Shown here: one piece after another, positions 29,596 to 38,635 of the stretch
Layout: every line of letters starts with the position of its first letter
Position numbering within the stretch: position 1 is the stretch's first letter
Source of the DNA: Methanosarcina vacuolata Z-761
GTDB taxonomy: Archaea; Halobacteriota; Methanosarcinia; Methanosarcinales; Methanosarcinaceae
Reading direction: 5' to 3'
Assembly: GCF_000969905.1 (NCBI RefSeq)
Contig: NZ_CP009520.1
Location: forward strand, 620,001-684,000
Length of the DNA: 64,000 nucleotides
The notes under the pieces: model-generated
Databases searched by the model: none
What the model saw: the letters and a program-made list of their open reading frames with translations, nothing else
What the model was told of the DNA's origin: nothing
Position numbers and translations under genes: made by a program

Positions 29596-30465
29596 TTACC
29601 CTACAAGCTTTATTATCCCAATCTTAGGTTCGTAACACTGCCCGCCTTCAAGCAGGAAACGGATAACCTCTTCTACAACCTGCTCAGAAATGCCCCGGGA
29701 TGCTGCAGCATCTATAAAAGCTGCGTAATCAACTCCTTTGCTTCCATCCATTTCCTTAAGCAATTCAAGCACGAATTCCTTCTGGTCAGCTTTAGCATCT
29801 GTATTATTTTCAGAATCCAGATCCAGGGCTTTAAGGCCTTCCCTGATGGAAGCCCGAAGTAGTTTTACAAATTCAGCAGGAGAGCGCTCCCTTTCAAGCG
29901 CAATTACAATCCCTTCCGTATGCTCGGAAGAAATGCCTTTCTCCAAAAGGTATTCCCGAAGTTTTTCTCCACGATATCCTTTGGTCAGAGCGTCCGAGAA
30001 GGCTTCGAGTCTCTCAACAGTCTGTTCTGCGGTATCCACGACCCATCTGTTGCGGATTTCTTCATCCACTACATTTACCTCTTCAGCCCGAATAGAAACA
30101 AAAACCGATCCGGGTTCGGGTTCATAGGTCCTGGCTTTTCCTGTAAGGGCAATAAAAGCAGGAACCTGTACTGTTGACAAAAAGATCGAAGCCTCAGGCT
30201 GGTATTGTCCTGCATATACAGTAAAAGCCCCTGTGGGGTCAACTATTCTCGCTTTCCACATCTCGCTCTGTGTCCCGATGTTGTCAAGTTCTGTGACCAC
30301 TCCAACCACGAAAACACGATTGAGAATAAGCCCCAGAGGGCTAATAAGCAGGTTTGGAGTTTTTGAATCTGCAGCTTCCGAGTCAGTACGTTCGGTTTTT
30401 TCAAGTTCTCTGCAGGCTTCGAATTCTCTTGCAAAAACTCTTTTTGCGACCTCTCGTTTAAGCAA
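29596..30465 (-). CDS. RPA-associated protein (COG3390-type)
   Basis: 289 residues. It follows an RPA gene, and its first half holds an OB-fold pattern (LGLILNRVFVVGVVTELDNIG...WKARIVDPTGAFTVYAG...VPAFIALTGKARTYEP). The C-terminal half is helical and ends in a winged-helix-like part (VDYAAFIDAAASRGISEQVVEEVIRFLLEGGQCYEP). This is the RPA-associated family found as partner of archaeal RPA. I chose TTG 30465 because GGGGAGG lies eight bases before it inside the RPA gene; this overlaps the RPA stop by eight bases and begins at the conserved LKREVAKRVFAREF. Earlier in-frame starts at 30546 or 30519 lack a comparable ribosome site. Translational coupling implies a stoichiometric complex. Confidence 0.85.
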   Translation of the reverse strand: MLKREVAKRVFAREFEACRELEKTERTDSEAADSKTPNLLISPLGLILNRVFVVGVVTELDNIGTQSEMWKARIVDPTGAFTVYAGQYQPEASIFLSTVQVPAFIALTGKARTYEPEPGSVFVSIRAEEVNVVDEEIRNRWVVDTAEQTVERLEAFSDALTKGYRGEKLREYLLEKGISSEHTEGIVIALERERSPAEFVKLLRASIREGLKALDLDSENNTDAKADQKEFVLELLKEMDGSKGVDYAAFIDAAASRGISEQVVEEVIRFLLEGGQCYEPKIGIIKLVG

Positions 30466-31828
30466 GTTCGATTCCTCCCCTGGAAACCTGTGAATTTTTA
30501 TCCTGTCCGTCCTCCTCATCCGGCCCGAGCCTGCGAAGGAGTTCAACTACTCTCACTGCAAGATCCTCTTCAGGTACCCAGGCATTTTCAGCTACGAAAG
30601 AAATCCCAAATTCATTTTTTGAAGAGTTTCCGCGTACTGCAAGATAGCGGCCCGTAAGAAAACGCCTTAAATCTTCATAGACTGCATCTTTTGAGACATC
30701 CGAGAACATTAGCTGTTCGGCTTCCTCAAGAGTTTTTCCATAGATAATTTCCGCAAGTTCCCTTGGAAACATAACTGACACGGAACCGGTTCCATCATCC
30801 ATTATGGCTTTGATTCGCATGTCCCATACGCCTTCGACCTTCCCGTGCACTCTGCAATTTCCTTTCTGGATTACACGACTGCATTCAGGGCAGCGGGAGA
30901 TAATGCCTGAACCGGGCCTGACTGAAACCAGGTTGCCTGCTACGGACACGTCAAACATGCTGTCTCTTGAATTTATCTCCTGGATTTTGATAGGCGCAGG
31001 ATCTTTTGATGCGGATTCGAAGGTAAATGCAAGTTTTCCGACTTCGTCGGGACCAATAGAAGAAACTTTTGTGCTGTTCAGGATATTTACTGATGGCATT
31101 CCCCTGAACATCCGCACCTGAGCTCCTTCGATTCGGATAATACTCCCTATATCTATTCCAGGCAGTTCGATCCAGGCCGTAAAAGGCATCCTACCTGTCT
31201 CGTCCGCAAGCACGCCAGAGACCACTCTGGACTGGCGTCCCTTTACAAGGATTTCTCTGTATGAAAGCTGAAGCACGCAGGCTATTGTATCTACGGAAAA
31301 ATCCACAGCTCCTATGTCAATTAACTTTTTTTTCTGGCTTGCTGAAAGTTCGGACAAAGGGGGGAGCAAAGAGTCCGAAATTTTCAACACAGGAGATTGT
31401 TCCCCTATAGAAAGCCTGATACGGTTCTGCCAGATTCGGACATAGGCATTTTTGATGTTAATCACATCTCCAATTGAACCTGGCAGTTCCTTCCAGGACG
31501 AAAACAGAACTGCCCCGGTTTCGTCCGCAAGAACTCCGGTATAAAGCCTGGAAGGTTTTTCCTGAGTTCCTGCCTGCGGGTGGATTGATTTTTCCCCGAG
31601 GTCCAGAATCCTGCCTGTAAGCTCAAAATTCTTAAGGTTGGCAGATAGATCTTTTACTTTCAAAACTTTCCTTTTTCCTCCAAACTTGCGGAGGATACTC
31701 TCTTTTGCGACATCAGGCGGGACACGAAAAGCGATGAGTTTCTCAAACTCTGCCCTGATGCCAGTCTTTTCAAGGTCTCCAAGCGCCCTGGTTAACTCTT
31801 GAAGGTGGGGCGCAATCTTCTCATCCAT
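30458..31828 (-). CDS. rpa: replication protein A, single-stranded DNA-binding
   Basis: 456 residues. Two OB folds are visible from repeats: FELTGRILDLGE...LYTGVLADETGAVLFSSWKELPGSIGDVINIKNAYVRIW (about 70-150) and ILVKGRQSRVVSGVLADETGRMPFTAWIELPGIDIGSIIRIEGAQVRMF (about 200-270). A zinc finger near 311 (CPECSRVIQKGNCRVHG) is followed by a further OB-like domain (MDDGTGSVSVMFP). The layout resembles the multi-OB, zinc-finger RPA2/RPA3 proteins of Methanosarcina rather than RPA1. It coats single-stranded DNA in replication and repair. GGAGGCC precedes the ATG. Its promoter region consists of a four-copy repeat with TATA-like cores. Confidence 0.9.
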   Translation of the reverse strand: MDEKIAPHLQELTRALGDLEKTGIRAEFEKLIAFRVPPDVAKESILRKFGGKRKVLKVKDLSANLKNFELTGRILDLGEKSIHPQAGTQEKPSRLYTGVLADETGAVLFSSWKELPGSIGDVINIKNAYVRIWQNRIRLSIGEQSPVLKISDSLLPPLSELSASQKKKLIDIGAVDFSVDTIACVLQLSYREILVKGRQSRVVSGVLADETGRMPFTAWIELPGIDIGSIIRIEGAQVRMFRGMPSVNILNSTKVSSIGPDEVGKLAFTFESASKDPAPIKIQEINSRDSMFDVSVAGNLVSVRPGSGIISRCPECSRVIQKGNCRVHGKVEGVWDMRIKAIMDDGTGSVSVMFPRELAEIIYGKTLEEAEQLMFSDVSKDAVYEDLRRFLTGRYLAVRGNSSKNEFGISFVAENAWVPEEDLAVRVVELLRRLGPDEEDGQDKNSQVSRGGIELA

Positions 31829-31860
31829 TTTTAGGCCTCCATTCGAGACAATTATAAAAC

Positions 31861-31950
31861 AATAATTTCCGTGTAATATATAACAAATTTCCGTGTAATA
31901 TATAACAATAATTTCCGTGTAATATATAACAATAATTTCCGTGTAATATC
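31861..31950. repeat. 24-bp tandem repeat with TATA-like cores upstream of RPA
   Basis: Four copies at 31861, 31885 (two bases shorter), 31907 and 31931 (partial) of a 24-bp unit AATAATTTCCGTGTAATATA + TAAC. Read toward RPA, each full copy contains TTATATATTA, a good archaeal TATA box, within 35 to 110 bp of the RPA start codon. Confidence 0.9.
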
Positions 31951-32215
31951 AGATTTTACAGTATTTAAGACTTTAATTGATGATTAATTTCTTTTATCAG
32001 AGGATATTGAACTATTATTTAAGGATAGCTGTTTATAATTTTTTATTCCCAAAGGTATATTAATTTAGGGATAAAATTACTTCCTTGACAAAGTATTGAG
32101 AGAGCTTTTTCCTAAAAACAATAAAAAACTTGGAAAAGGCAGGCTTTCTTTTTTCTAAAGAGTTAAAGCCTGATTAAAGAAAACGGTAGCTTCAAAATGT
32201 AAAGGAAGGACTAGT

Positions 32216-33343
32216 ATGAGAAGAATAAAAAGACAGAATTTCAGAGCTTTTAAGCTGACAGCACTTGCGATTACTCTGGCAGTTCTCTTCACTTGCTCTG
32301 CCTCCTCGGCCGCGAATTTAAGGGTAAGTTCAGCAACTGAAGGAGACTATATTTCCATACAAGCCGCAATCGATGAAGCAGAAACCGGAGACACGATTTT
32401 TGTAAGCCCTGGAACCTATGTTGAAAATCTCAAAATAAATAAGCAAGTCTATATCTGGTCGGAATCCAGAAAGCCAGAGGAAACTGTGATAAGGGCAGCC
32501 GATCCCACGAAAAGCGCTGTTGAAATCAGTGTGGATAGGGCATCTTTTAGCGGATTTGCCATTGAGGGTTCGGAAAAAGCAGGAATCTTGCTTACAGGAG
32601 TTAAAAGTTGTTACATTAACAACAATAGAGTTCAGGGAGCCGAATATGGCATTCTTCTCAAAGGTTCTGACAGCAATACCATAAGCAATAATCTCATTAC
32701 CCTTGACGAAAAAGGAATAAGACTCGAAAGCTCAAACTCAAATGATATCATTGACAATACAATTGCCTATAATTACGGTCCTGGAATCTCACTTGAGGCA
32801 AGCAGCAAGAATTATATCTATAATAATTACTTCAAAAACGCCGAAAATGTGGAAGAAAAAGCTGCAAACGCAGAAAATCTCTGGCAAAGCCCACTCAAAG
32901 CAAAACAGAATATTGTCCGGGGCCCTTACATAGGAGGGAACTTCTGGGCTGACCTTGAAGGTAAAGGTTACAGCGAAACCGGTATGGACGAAAACAGCAA
33001 TGGTATTTGCGATACCGCATATAACATCACAGGCGGAGGAACCGATAATTACCCGCTCTTCCCAAAAGTTCCAAATGCCGTTAAAGTCCTTGAAAGCAAT
33101 CTGAATGCCAGTGCTTATGAGCAGGGCCTGGACGATATGGTAAAAGTAACCAGTTCCAAAACCACTGTAAACAAAACCGATGAAGCTGCAGAATCGGCAG
33201 CCAAAAATGCTACCAATGAAAACGCTACTGATGAAAATGCTACCAATGAAGAGGGTTCAAGAGAAAAAGAATCGCCTGGTCCTGGGCTTGGAATTTTGGG
33301 GCTGACCATGGGAGCGGCTTATTTCCTGAAGAGGAACCGGTGA
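32216..33343 (+). CDS. secreted right-handed beta-helix (NosD-like) protein with C-terminal anchor
   Basis: 375 residues. A signal peptide with long basic n-region and hydrophobic core (LTALAITLAVLFTCSASSAA) ends near 37. The body opens YISIQAAIDEAETGDTIFVSPGTYVENL, the classical start of NosD/pectate-lyase-like beta-helices, then gives successive coils with N-N-I/N-T ladders (NNNRVQGAEYGILLKGSDSN, ISNNLITLDEKGIRLESSNS, IDNTIAYNYGPGISLEASSK). A GNFWADLEGKGYSETG...DNYPLFPK module closes the helix. A Thr/Asn/Glu-rich linker (290-350) leads to PGLGILGLTMGAAYFLKRNR, a PGF-CTERM-like anchor of helix plus arginines. Probable cell-surface protein; glycan binding or cleavage is possible but unproven. 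GGAAGGACTAGT precedes the ATG. Confidence 0.85.
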   Translation: MRRIKRQNFRAFKLTALAITLAVLFTCSASSAANLRVSSATEGDYISIQAAIDEAETGDTIFVSPGTYVENLKINKQVYIWSESRKPEETVIRAADPTKSAVEISVDRASFSGFAIEGSEKAGILLTGVKSCYINNNRVQGAEYGILLKGSDSNTISNNLITLDEKGIRLESSNSNDIIDNTIAYNYGPGISLEASSKNYIYNNYFKNAENVEEKAANAENLWQSPLKAKQNIVRGPYIGGNFWADLEGKGYSETGMDENSNGICDTAYNITGGGTDNYPLFPKVPNAVKVLESNLNASAYEQGLDDMVKVTSSKTTVNKTDEAAESAAKNATNENATDENATNEEGSREKESPGPGLGILGLTMGAAYFLKRNR

Positions 33344-33630
33344 AGAAAATAGAAAAACTAATCTAAATTGGAAAATGCATAAACACACTAATGTAATATT
33401 CAAAGTTGGAACCAGGTTAAGAACAGGCAGAAGAATCCGAAAAAAAGTTGAGAGATAGTTAAGAAAAAGCTCAAGAAAAAGCCGAAAATAAATTAAGAAA
33501 ACTTGAGAGAAAGTTGAGGGTATAATCGCGAAAAGGATAGCAGGTTTTATGGGGCAGCAACTATAAAATGTAAAAGAATAACCGTCCCAAATTCCTATGA
33601 ATAAGGAACACAGGTTTATCTTTTCAAAAT

Positions 33631-33780
33631 TTGATCCGTAAAGATTTGATCCGTAAAGATTTGATCCGTAAAGATTTGATCCGTAAAGATTTGATCCGTA
33701 AAGATTTGATCCGTAAAGATTTGATCCGTAAAGATTTGATCCGTAAAGATTTGATCCGTAAAGATTTGATCCGTAATCAT
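33631..33780. repeat. 15-bp tandem repeat, ten copies
   Basis: TTGATCCGTAAAGAT is repeated ten times at 33631-33780, nine copies exact and the last ending AATCAT. It lies between the 3' ends of the beta-helix gene and the truncated propeller gene. Because 15 is a multiple of 3 it stays open in several frames, but no gene is implied. Confidence 0.95.
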
Positions 33781-33848
33781 ATACCCTTTAGCTTTTCTCT
33801 TTTTCTCGCTCTCCCTTGTTCTTTATCTGGTGTTTTTGTCAGTAAACT

Positions 33849-34027
33849 GAACCTTCAGCAGTTTATGCGCTGGATTCTGTTTGTTAAGGAGGTTCAGTAT
33901 CCAAAACTCCATTTCCATTTAGTCTTTTTTCCTGTGCTTTTGTCAGTAAAGACAACATTTAACGGGTTTTTTCCTGAGAGTAGCGAGCCTTTGAAGTTTG
34001 CAACAGAAATTAGATGTTAATTAGATG
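33849..34027 (-). pseudogene. decayed PKD domain downstream of the propeller gene
   Basis: Past the stop codon of the propeller gene at 34028, the minus strand still encodes a recognisable PKD domain: NPLNVVFTDKSTGKKTKWKW is clear, then frameshifts and stops break the sequence. The paralogues at 36474 and 38636 continue at this point into two intact PKD domains with nearly the same residues. This is therefore the decayed 3' part of the same ancestral gene. Confidence 0.8.
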
Positions 34028-35035
34028 TTATGTTGTGGCAGAACTTATAAACTGCCCGAATGCAGCAGGCTCTTTTCCCACCGTCACTGTAGCTGTAACT
34101 TTGTTTGTGGCTGTATTAATTACAGAGACAGCTCCGCTTGTTTCTTTTGCCACATATGCCTTAGTCCCGTCCGGACTGAAAGCAATCCCTAATGGATAAC
34201 TTCCCACCGTCACTGTGGCTGTAACCTTGTTTGTAGCTGTGTTAATCACAGAAACAGTACCATCTCCATAGTTTGTCACATATACCTTTGTTCCGGCCGG
34301 GTTTACTGCAATTCCCCACGGATATTTTCCTACAGTCACCGTGGCAGTAACCTTATTTTTTGTTGTGTCAATTACAGAAACGTCGTACTCGTTCGTCACA
34401 TATACCTTTGTTCCCGCCGGATTAACTGCAACTCCGGTAGGGAGATTTCCTACTTTTATTGTGGCTATAGCCTTGTTTGTTGATGTGTCAATTACAGAAA
34501 CAGTGTTATCAAGGGAATTCGCCACATATACTTTTGTTCCTGGCGGGTTAACTGCAACTCCGCAAGGGTAATTTCCGACAGACACTGTAGCTGTAACTTT
34601 GTTGCTTGTAGTGTCAATTACAGAGACGGTCTTACTGCCTTCATTTGCTACATATACCTTTGTTCCCGCCGGGTTAATTGCAACTCCCCAGGGCTTTTTT
34701 CCTACACTCACTGTAGCTGCAACCTTGTTTGTTGCAGTGTTAATTACGGAGACAACACCACTTGCTTCTTTCGATACATATACCTTAGTTCCAGCGGGGT
34801 TTACTGCAACTCCATAAGGATATTTTCCTACGTTTATCGTGGCTGTAACTTTGTTTGTTGTGATGTCAATTACAGAGACAGTGGTGCTGCCGCTATTCGT
34901 AATGTAGGCATATTTAGCCGTGCTCGAAGTATTTTGTGCAGTAGCTATCGATATAGTAGATAATGTTAAAATTAAAAATAAAACAATGGTTGTTGAAGCT
35001 AAAGCTACTGAACAGAATTTTTTGTCCATTTTCAT
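34028..35035 (-). CDS. secreted YVTN-type beta-propeller protein (PKD domains lost)
   Basis: 335 residues from the ATG at 35035, chosen because AAGGAG lies seven bases upstream; longer frames lack a signal peptide at the start. A signal peptide (VALASTTIVLFLILTLSTISIATAQ) is followed by seven repeats of about 42 residues, each of the form SVIDTTTNKVTATVSVG-xxPxG-VAVNPAGTKVYV, giving a closed seven-bladed propeller. It stops at FGQFISSATT, exactly where paralogues enter PKD domains, whose decayed remains follow. Surface-layer or adhesion function is inferred from the family. First of five tandem surface-protein genes. Confidence 0.88.
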   Translation of the reverse strand: MKMDKKFCSVALASTTIVLFLILTLSTISIATAQNTSSTAKYAYITNSGSTTVSVIDITTNKVTATINVGKYPYGVAVNPAGTKVYVSKEASGVVSVINTATNKVAATVSVGKKPWGVAINPAGTKVYVANEGSKTVSVIDTTSNKVTATVSVGNYPCGVAVNPPGTKVYVANSLDNTVSVIDTSTNKAIATIKVGNLPTGVAVNPAGTKVYVTNEYDVSVIDTTKNKVTATVTVGKYPWGIAVNPAGTKVYVTNYGDGTVSVINTATNKVTATVTVGSYPLGIAFSPDGTKAYVAKETSGAVSVINTATNKVTATVTVGKEPAAFGQFISSATT

Positions 35036-36027
35036 TGTCTTACTCCTTATGTTTCGTCCTGCATTCAGCAAGTAAATTCTTTTTCCAAACATTTTCATTG
35101 ATAGCGTTTTTTTGGGAACTTGCATTCTATCCCATACTAAATTGCTGTAAAAATGGCCTGATGTTTTTTATGATGGCGCATGGGCCATATGTTAACACAT
35201 GTTAAATACAGGGCAAATTAATAGGGTGTTTGAAAAGCGCTATTCTGATATCCTCTTCATTTCAAGGGAATATTATAACCAAAAAACCCATAATAATTTT
35301 ATTACATGTTTTGAAAGTTGAATTAGTGTCTTAATTTATTTTGTAAACTTGAGTAATTTTTTAAACTTCCAGTACATATATGAAACCTATTTTTTCCCGT
35401 ACAGTTTGAAGAGGATACCTATCCTAAAAAATATCCAAATTTAATGTCGATCTGCCGAATACAGGTTTTGTTGTTCTAAAACTCAGTTCCAAAATTTAGT
35501 CGTTTTTCTTTTTTGGTTTTGTAGAAAACATATCTAAATCAGTTTCAATAGGCTCTGAACTAAATATATAAAAGCGTATCAGGTAATTCAATTTTAACAA
35601 TTGAAAGTTCTTGACTTCAAAGGATTTCTACATAACCACGCTTTTTAATAAACAGATTGAACCGGAGTTTCTAAAATCATGAAAATCGGGATATAACTAT
35701 AGATAATCTGCAGGCCTAATAAAAAATTTATTAAGTACCTGAACCATGTAGTTCAATTTTAGCATCATCCCATCTTGAAATGGTCCACAGTCTGTACTTA
35801 TATCGTTTCCACTTTTTCTTGAAGAATCATTATAGGGGTTCTCGTTATACCGATCATTATTAGATTCTTCATGGCGGTAAATTATCTTTTTTGTTCCACG
35901 ATTACAGATTTATTCTATATTTAGATTTTTTATATTAAAAAGTTTCTAATTCTTGTCCAAAAACTTCGTTTCAAGTTGCCATTTTTGTTTAATGTGTTGT
36001 TTGATGCGGTTTTATGCTGAAAGTTGA
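35036..36027. other. 1-kb AT-rich gap
   Basis: Upstream region of the propeller gene at 34028. No credible gene or RNA. AT-rich, with several TATA-like runs between 35290 and 35600. It ends at the 18-copy array. Confidence 0.5.
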
Positions 36028-36297
36028 AGTTTCATCACTCAGAGTTTCATCACTCAGAGTTTCATCACTCAGAGTTTCATCACTCAGAGTTTCATCACTC
36101 AGAGTTTCATCACTCAGAGTTTCATCACTCAGAGTTTCATCACTCAGAGTTTCATCACTCAGAGTTTCATCACTCAGAGTTTCATCACTCAGAGTTTCAT
36201 CACTCAGAGTTTCATCACTCAGAGTTTCATCACTCAGAGTTTCATCACTCAGAGTTTCATCACTCAGAGTTTCATCACTCAGAGTTTCATCACTCAG
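36028..36297. repeat. 15-bp tandem repeat, 18 identical copies
   Basis: AGTTTCATCACTCAG is repeated 18 times at 36028-36297 with no mismatch seen. There are no spacers, so it is not CRISPR. It lies between two propeller genes, 3' of the one at 36474. Perfect identity of all copies implies recent expansion or continual homogenisation. Confidence 0.97.
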
Positions 36298-36370
36298 AAA
36301 AAGATTAAGGTACAGGGAACAAAAAAACCTGGTATTAATTCTAAAACGGAATAAGAGAAAACAGAATTAT

Positions 36371-36421
36371 GGTCTGTTTCGGTCACTCACTATGATTCTT
36401 CTGTTGTGACTGAAACAGACC
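36371..36421 (-). terminator. long hairpin 3' of the propeller-PKD gene
   Basis: GGTCTGTTTCGGTCAC pairs with GTGACTGAAACAGACC over 16 bp with one G-U, around a 19-base loop. It lies about 50 bases past the stop codon of the gene at 36474, so a terminator or 3'-end stabiliser is likely, although the following T-run is weak. Confidence 0.6.
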
Positions 36422-36473
36422 TTTGCGTTTATTACGTTTAACCTTTACTTTTTATTATTTTTTAATTTAACAT

Positions 36474-38093
36474 TTATTCGTTTTCAGAGTATATTCCCGG
36501 TCTTGTATTTGTTGTCACTGTTATGTAATTTGTCTTCGTTACAGTATTGCCGCCTGCCACATTGCTTACTGTAAGTGTAACCTTATATTTTCCTTCCTGT
36601 AGATACTGATGTTCTGGATTCTGTTCTCTTGAAGTTGTCCCGTCTCCAAAACTCCATTTCCATCTGGTCGGTATTCCTGAACTTTTGTCCGTAAATTCGA
36701 CGGTTAATGGTGCTTTTCCTGAGGTCGGAGATGCAGAGAATGCAGCAACTGGTTTTGTTACCACTTTTACATAATCTGTTTTTGTTAACGTATTACTGCC
36801 TTTAGCATTTGTTGCTGTAAGTTTAACAGTATAACTCCCTACTTTGGAATATTTATGCGTTGGATTCTGTTTGGTTGAAGTTGTTCCATCTCCAAAATCC
36901 CATTTCCATTTCGTTGGTGTTCCGGTGCTTGTGTCAGTAAACTTAACGTTTAATGGTGCCTTTCCTTCAGTGGGTTTTGCGGAAAAATTTGCGAAAGGAC
37001 CTGGTGAGAGAGTGGCTATAAACTGTCCGAAAGCAACCGGACTACTTCCTACATCTACCGTAGCTGTAACAGTATTTGTTGCTGTGTCAATTTCCGAGAC
37101 AGTGTAGCTGCCAGAGTTCGCCACATATACCTTTGTTCCGTCTGGTATGAATGCAATTCCAATTGGAGAACTTCCTACAGGCACCGTGGCTGTAACAGTA
37201 TTTGTAGCTGTGTCAATGACTGAGACAGTATCACTGCCAAAGTTCGTAACATATACCTTTGTTCCAGACGGGTTGACAGCAACTTCCCAGGGCAAGCTTT
37301 CTACAGTTACCGTATCTGTAACAGTATTTGTTGCTGTGTCAATTACAGAGACAGTGTCATAGTTCGTCACATATGCCTTTGCTCCATCCGGGGTTATTGC
37401 AACCCCACTAGGGTCATCTCCTACAGACACAGTGGCTGTAACTGTATTTGTTGCAGTGTCAATTACAGAAACAGTGCTGTCATATTCGTTTACCACATAT
37501 GCTTTTGTTCCATCCGGGCTGACTGTAACTCCCAGGGGACCGGATCCTACAGACACTGTAGCTGTAATAGTATTTGTTGCTGCGTCAATTACGGAGACAG
37601 TGTTACTACCCAGGTTTGTCACATATACCTTTGTTCCTGCCGGATTGACTGCAACTCCTTCAGGGATGATTCCTACAGGCACTGTGGCTGTAACAGTATT
37701 TGTAGCTATGTCAATTACGGAGACAGTTCCTTCACCGGTAGCGATATGCTCTTCTGTTTTTGTACTTAATGCCGATTTTGTGGCAATTTGCTCTGAAATG
37801 GCACTATCATAATTCTCTTCATATAAGTTCGTCACATATGCTTTTGTTCTTGCCGGGTTGACTGCAACTCCAAATGGGTTGGACCCTACATCCACCGTTG
37901 CTTTTACAGTGTTTGTAGCTGTGTCAATTACAGAGACACTGTTGCTGTACCGGTTCGTAATATATGCACATGGAGCCGTTGTCGAAGCACTTTGCACAGT
38001 AGCTGCCGATACTGTAGAAGAAATGAGAATTAAAAATAAAATTAGAGCTGCTGATGCTAAAACTACTGAATGCAATTTTTTGTCAGTTTTCAT
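36474..38093 (-). CDS. secreted beta-propeller protein with two PKD domains
   Basis: 539 residues. Signal peptide (VVLASAALILFLILISSTVSA), then seven YVTN-type blades (about 40-355; each SVIDTATNTVTATVxVG-xxPxG-VAVxPxGTKVYV). Blade 2 carries a 30-residue acidic insert (EENYDSAISEQ...). Two PKD domains follow, FANFSAKPTEGKAPLNVKFTD...WKWDFGDGTTS (about 360-445) and AAFSASPTSGKAPLTVEFTD...WKWSFGDGTTS (about 448-530). It ends TNTRPGIYSENE, with no membrane anchor or sorting motif, so it is probably secreted or held non-covalently at the S-layer. Close paralogue of the gene at 38636. PKD modules are common in Methanosarcina surface proteins. Confidence 0.9.
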   Translation of the reverse strand: MKTDKKLHSVVLASAALILFLILISSTVSAATVQSASTTAPCAYITNRYSNSVSVIDTATNTVKATVDVGSNPFGVAVNPARTKAYVTNLYEENYDSAISEQIATKSALSTKTEEHIATGEGTVSVIDIATNTVTATVPVGIIPEGVAVNPAGTKVYVTNLGSNTVSVIDAATNTITATVSVGSGPLGVTVSPDGTKAYVVNEYDSTVSVIDTATNTVTATVSVGDDPSGVAITPDGAKAYVTNYDTVSVIDTATNTVTDTVTVESLPWEVAVNPSGTKVYVTNFGSDTVSVIDTATNTVTATVPVGSSPIGIAFIPDGTKVYVANSGSYTVSEIDTATNTVTATVDVGSSPVAFGQFIATLSPGPFANFSAKPTEGKAPLNVKFTDTSTGTPTKWKWDFGDGTTSTKQNPTHKYSKVGSYTVKLTATNAKGSNTLTKTDYVKVVTKPVAAFSASPTSGKAPLTVEFTDKSSGIPTRWKWSFGDGTTSREQNPEHQYLQEGKYKVTLTVSNVAGGNTVTKTNYITVTTNTRPGIYSENE

Positions 38094-38121
38094 TTTTCTA
38101 CTCCATCATCTCTCACTTATA

Positions 38122-38234
38122 GACTTACGCACTTGAAGAACAAAATCAATTACATCAACGACTGTGGATTAAAATCACGTTTTAAACAGTTATCCGCCTG
38201 TTGCGCTTGATTTTTCAGTTCAACTGCGTAAGTC
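38122..38234. mobile_element. 113-bp inverted-repeat element, GACTTACGCA ends
   Basis: GACTTACGCACTTGAA at 38122 and its near-exact complement (TTCAACTGCGTAAGTC, ending 38234, one difference) bound a non-coding 113-bp segment. GACTTACGCA-type ends occur in several IS families, so this may be a MITE or a deletion remnant. I see no clear target duplication. It lies 29 bp upstream of the propeller gene at 38093, where it could affect the promoter. Confidence 0.55.
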
Positions 38235-38415
38235 CGAACTTATTTTGCAATTATAAAATGTGAATAACTCACATAGTTTACATTTTTAAACTTTTTCATT
38301 TGAATCTAAGCTTTATACAAATATTTGATTTTAGCTGATTTGTTTTGGGAAGACGTATAGGGTCTCAGTAAATTTGTGCAGAAATAGCCGAGTTTTTTCT
38401 GCATAAAATAGTATA

Positions 38416-38454
38416 GCATTTAAGGAAAGCATTTAAGGAAAGCATTTAAGGAAA
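38416..38454. repeat. 13-bp tandem repeat, three copies
   Basis: GCATTTAAGGAAA three times exactly at 38416-38454, with a partial fourth. Located in the gap upstream of the propeller gene starting at 38093. Confidence 0.85.
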
Positions 38455-38635
38455 GCATTAAGCGTTTCAAATGAACTTGTAAAATTATATCGTAATATCC
38501 AGTTATTCTAATCACAACCAGGTGGGTAACTCTGAAATATGGTCAAACAAGGCTAAAGGGTTAATTTTGTCAGATTTGATTAATTATTCGCATTACCCCT
38601 TAGCCTTTACTTTTTGTTGTTTTTTAATTTAGGAT

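Noticed and set aside
33631-34020. Plus-strand open frame with repeated DLIRK pentapeptides
   Set aside because: Same artefact of a 15-bp array, running on into the antisense of the decayed PKD domain.
36028-36297. CRISPR array
   Set aside because: The copies are directly adjacent, with no variable spacers and no cas genes in the window. The same applies to all other tandem arrays here.
36014-36409. Plus-strand open frames giving repeated VSSLR or FHHSE pentapeptides
   Set aside because: They exist only because the 15-bp repeat unit is a multiple of three. No ribosome site, signal or conserved flank supports a protein.
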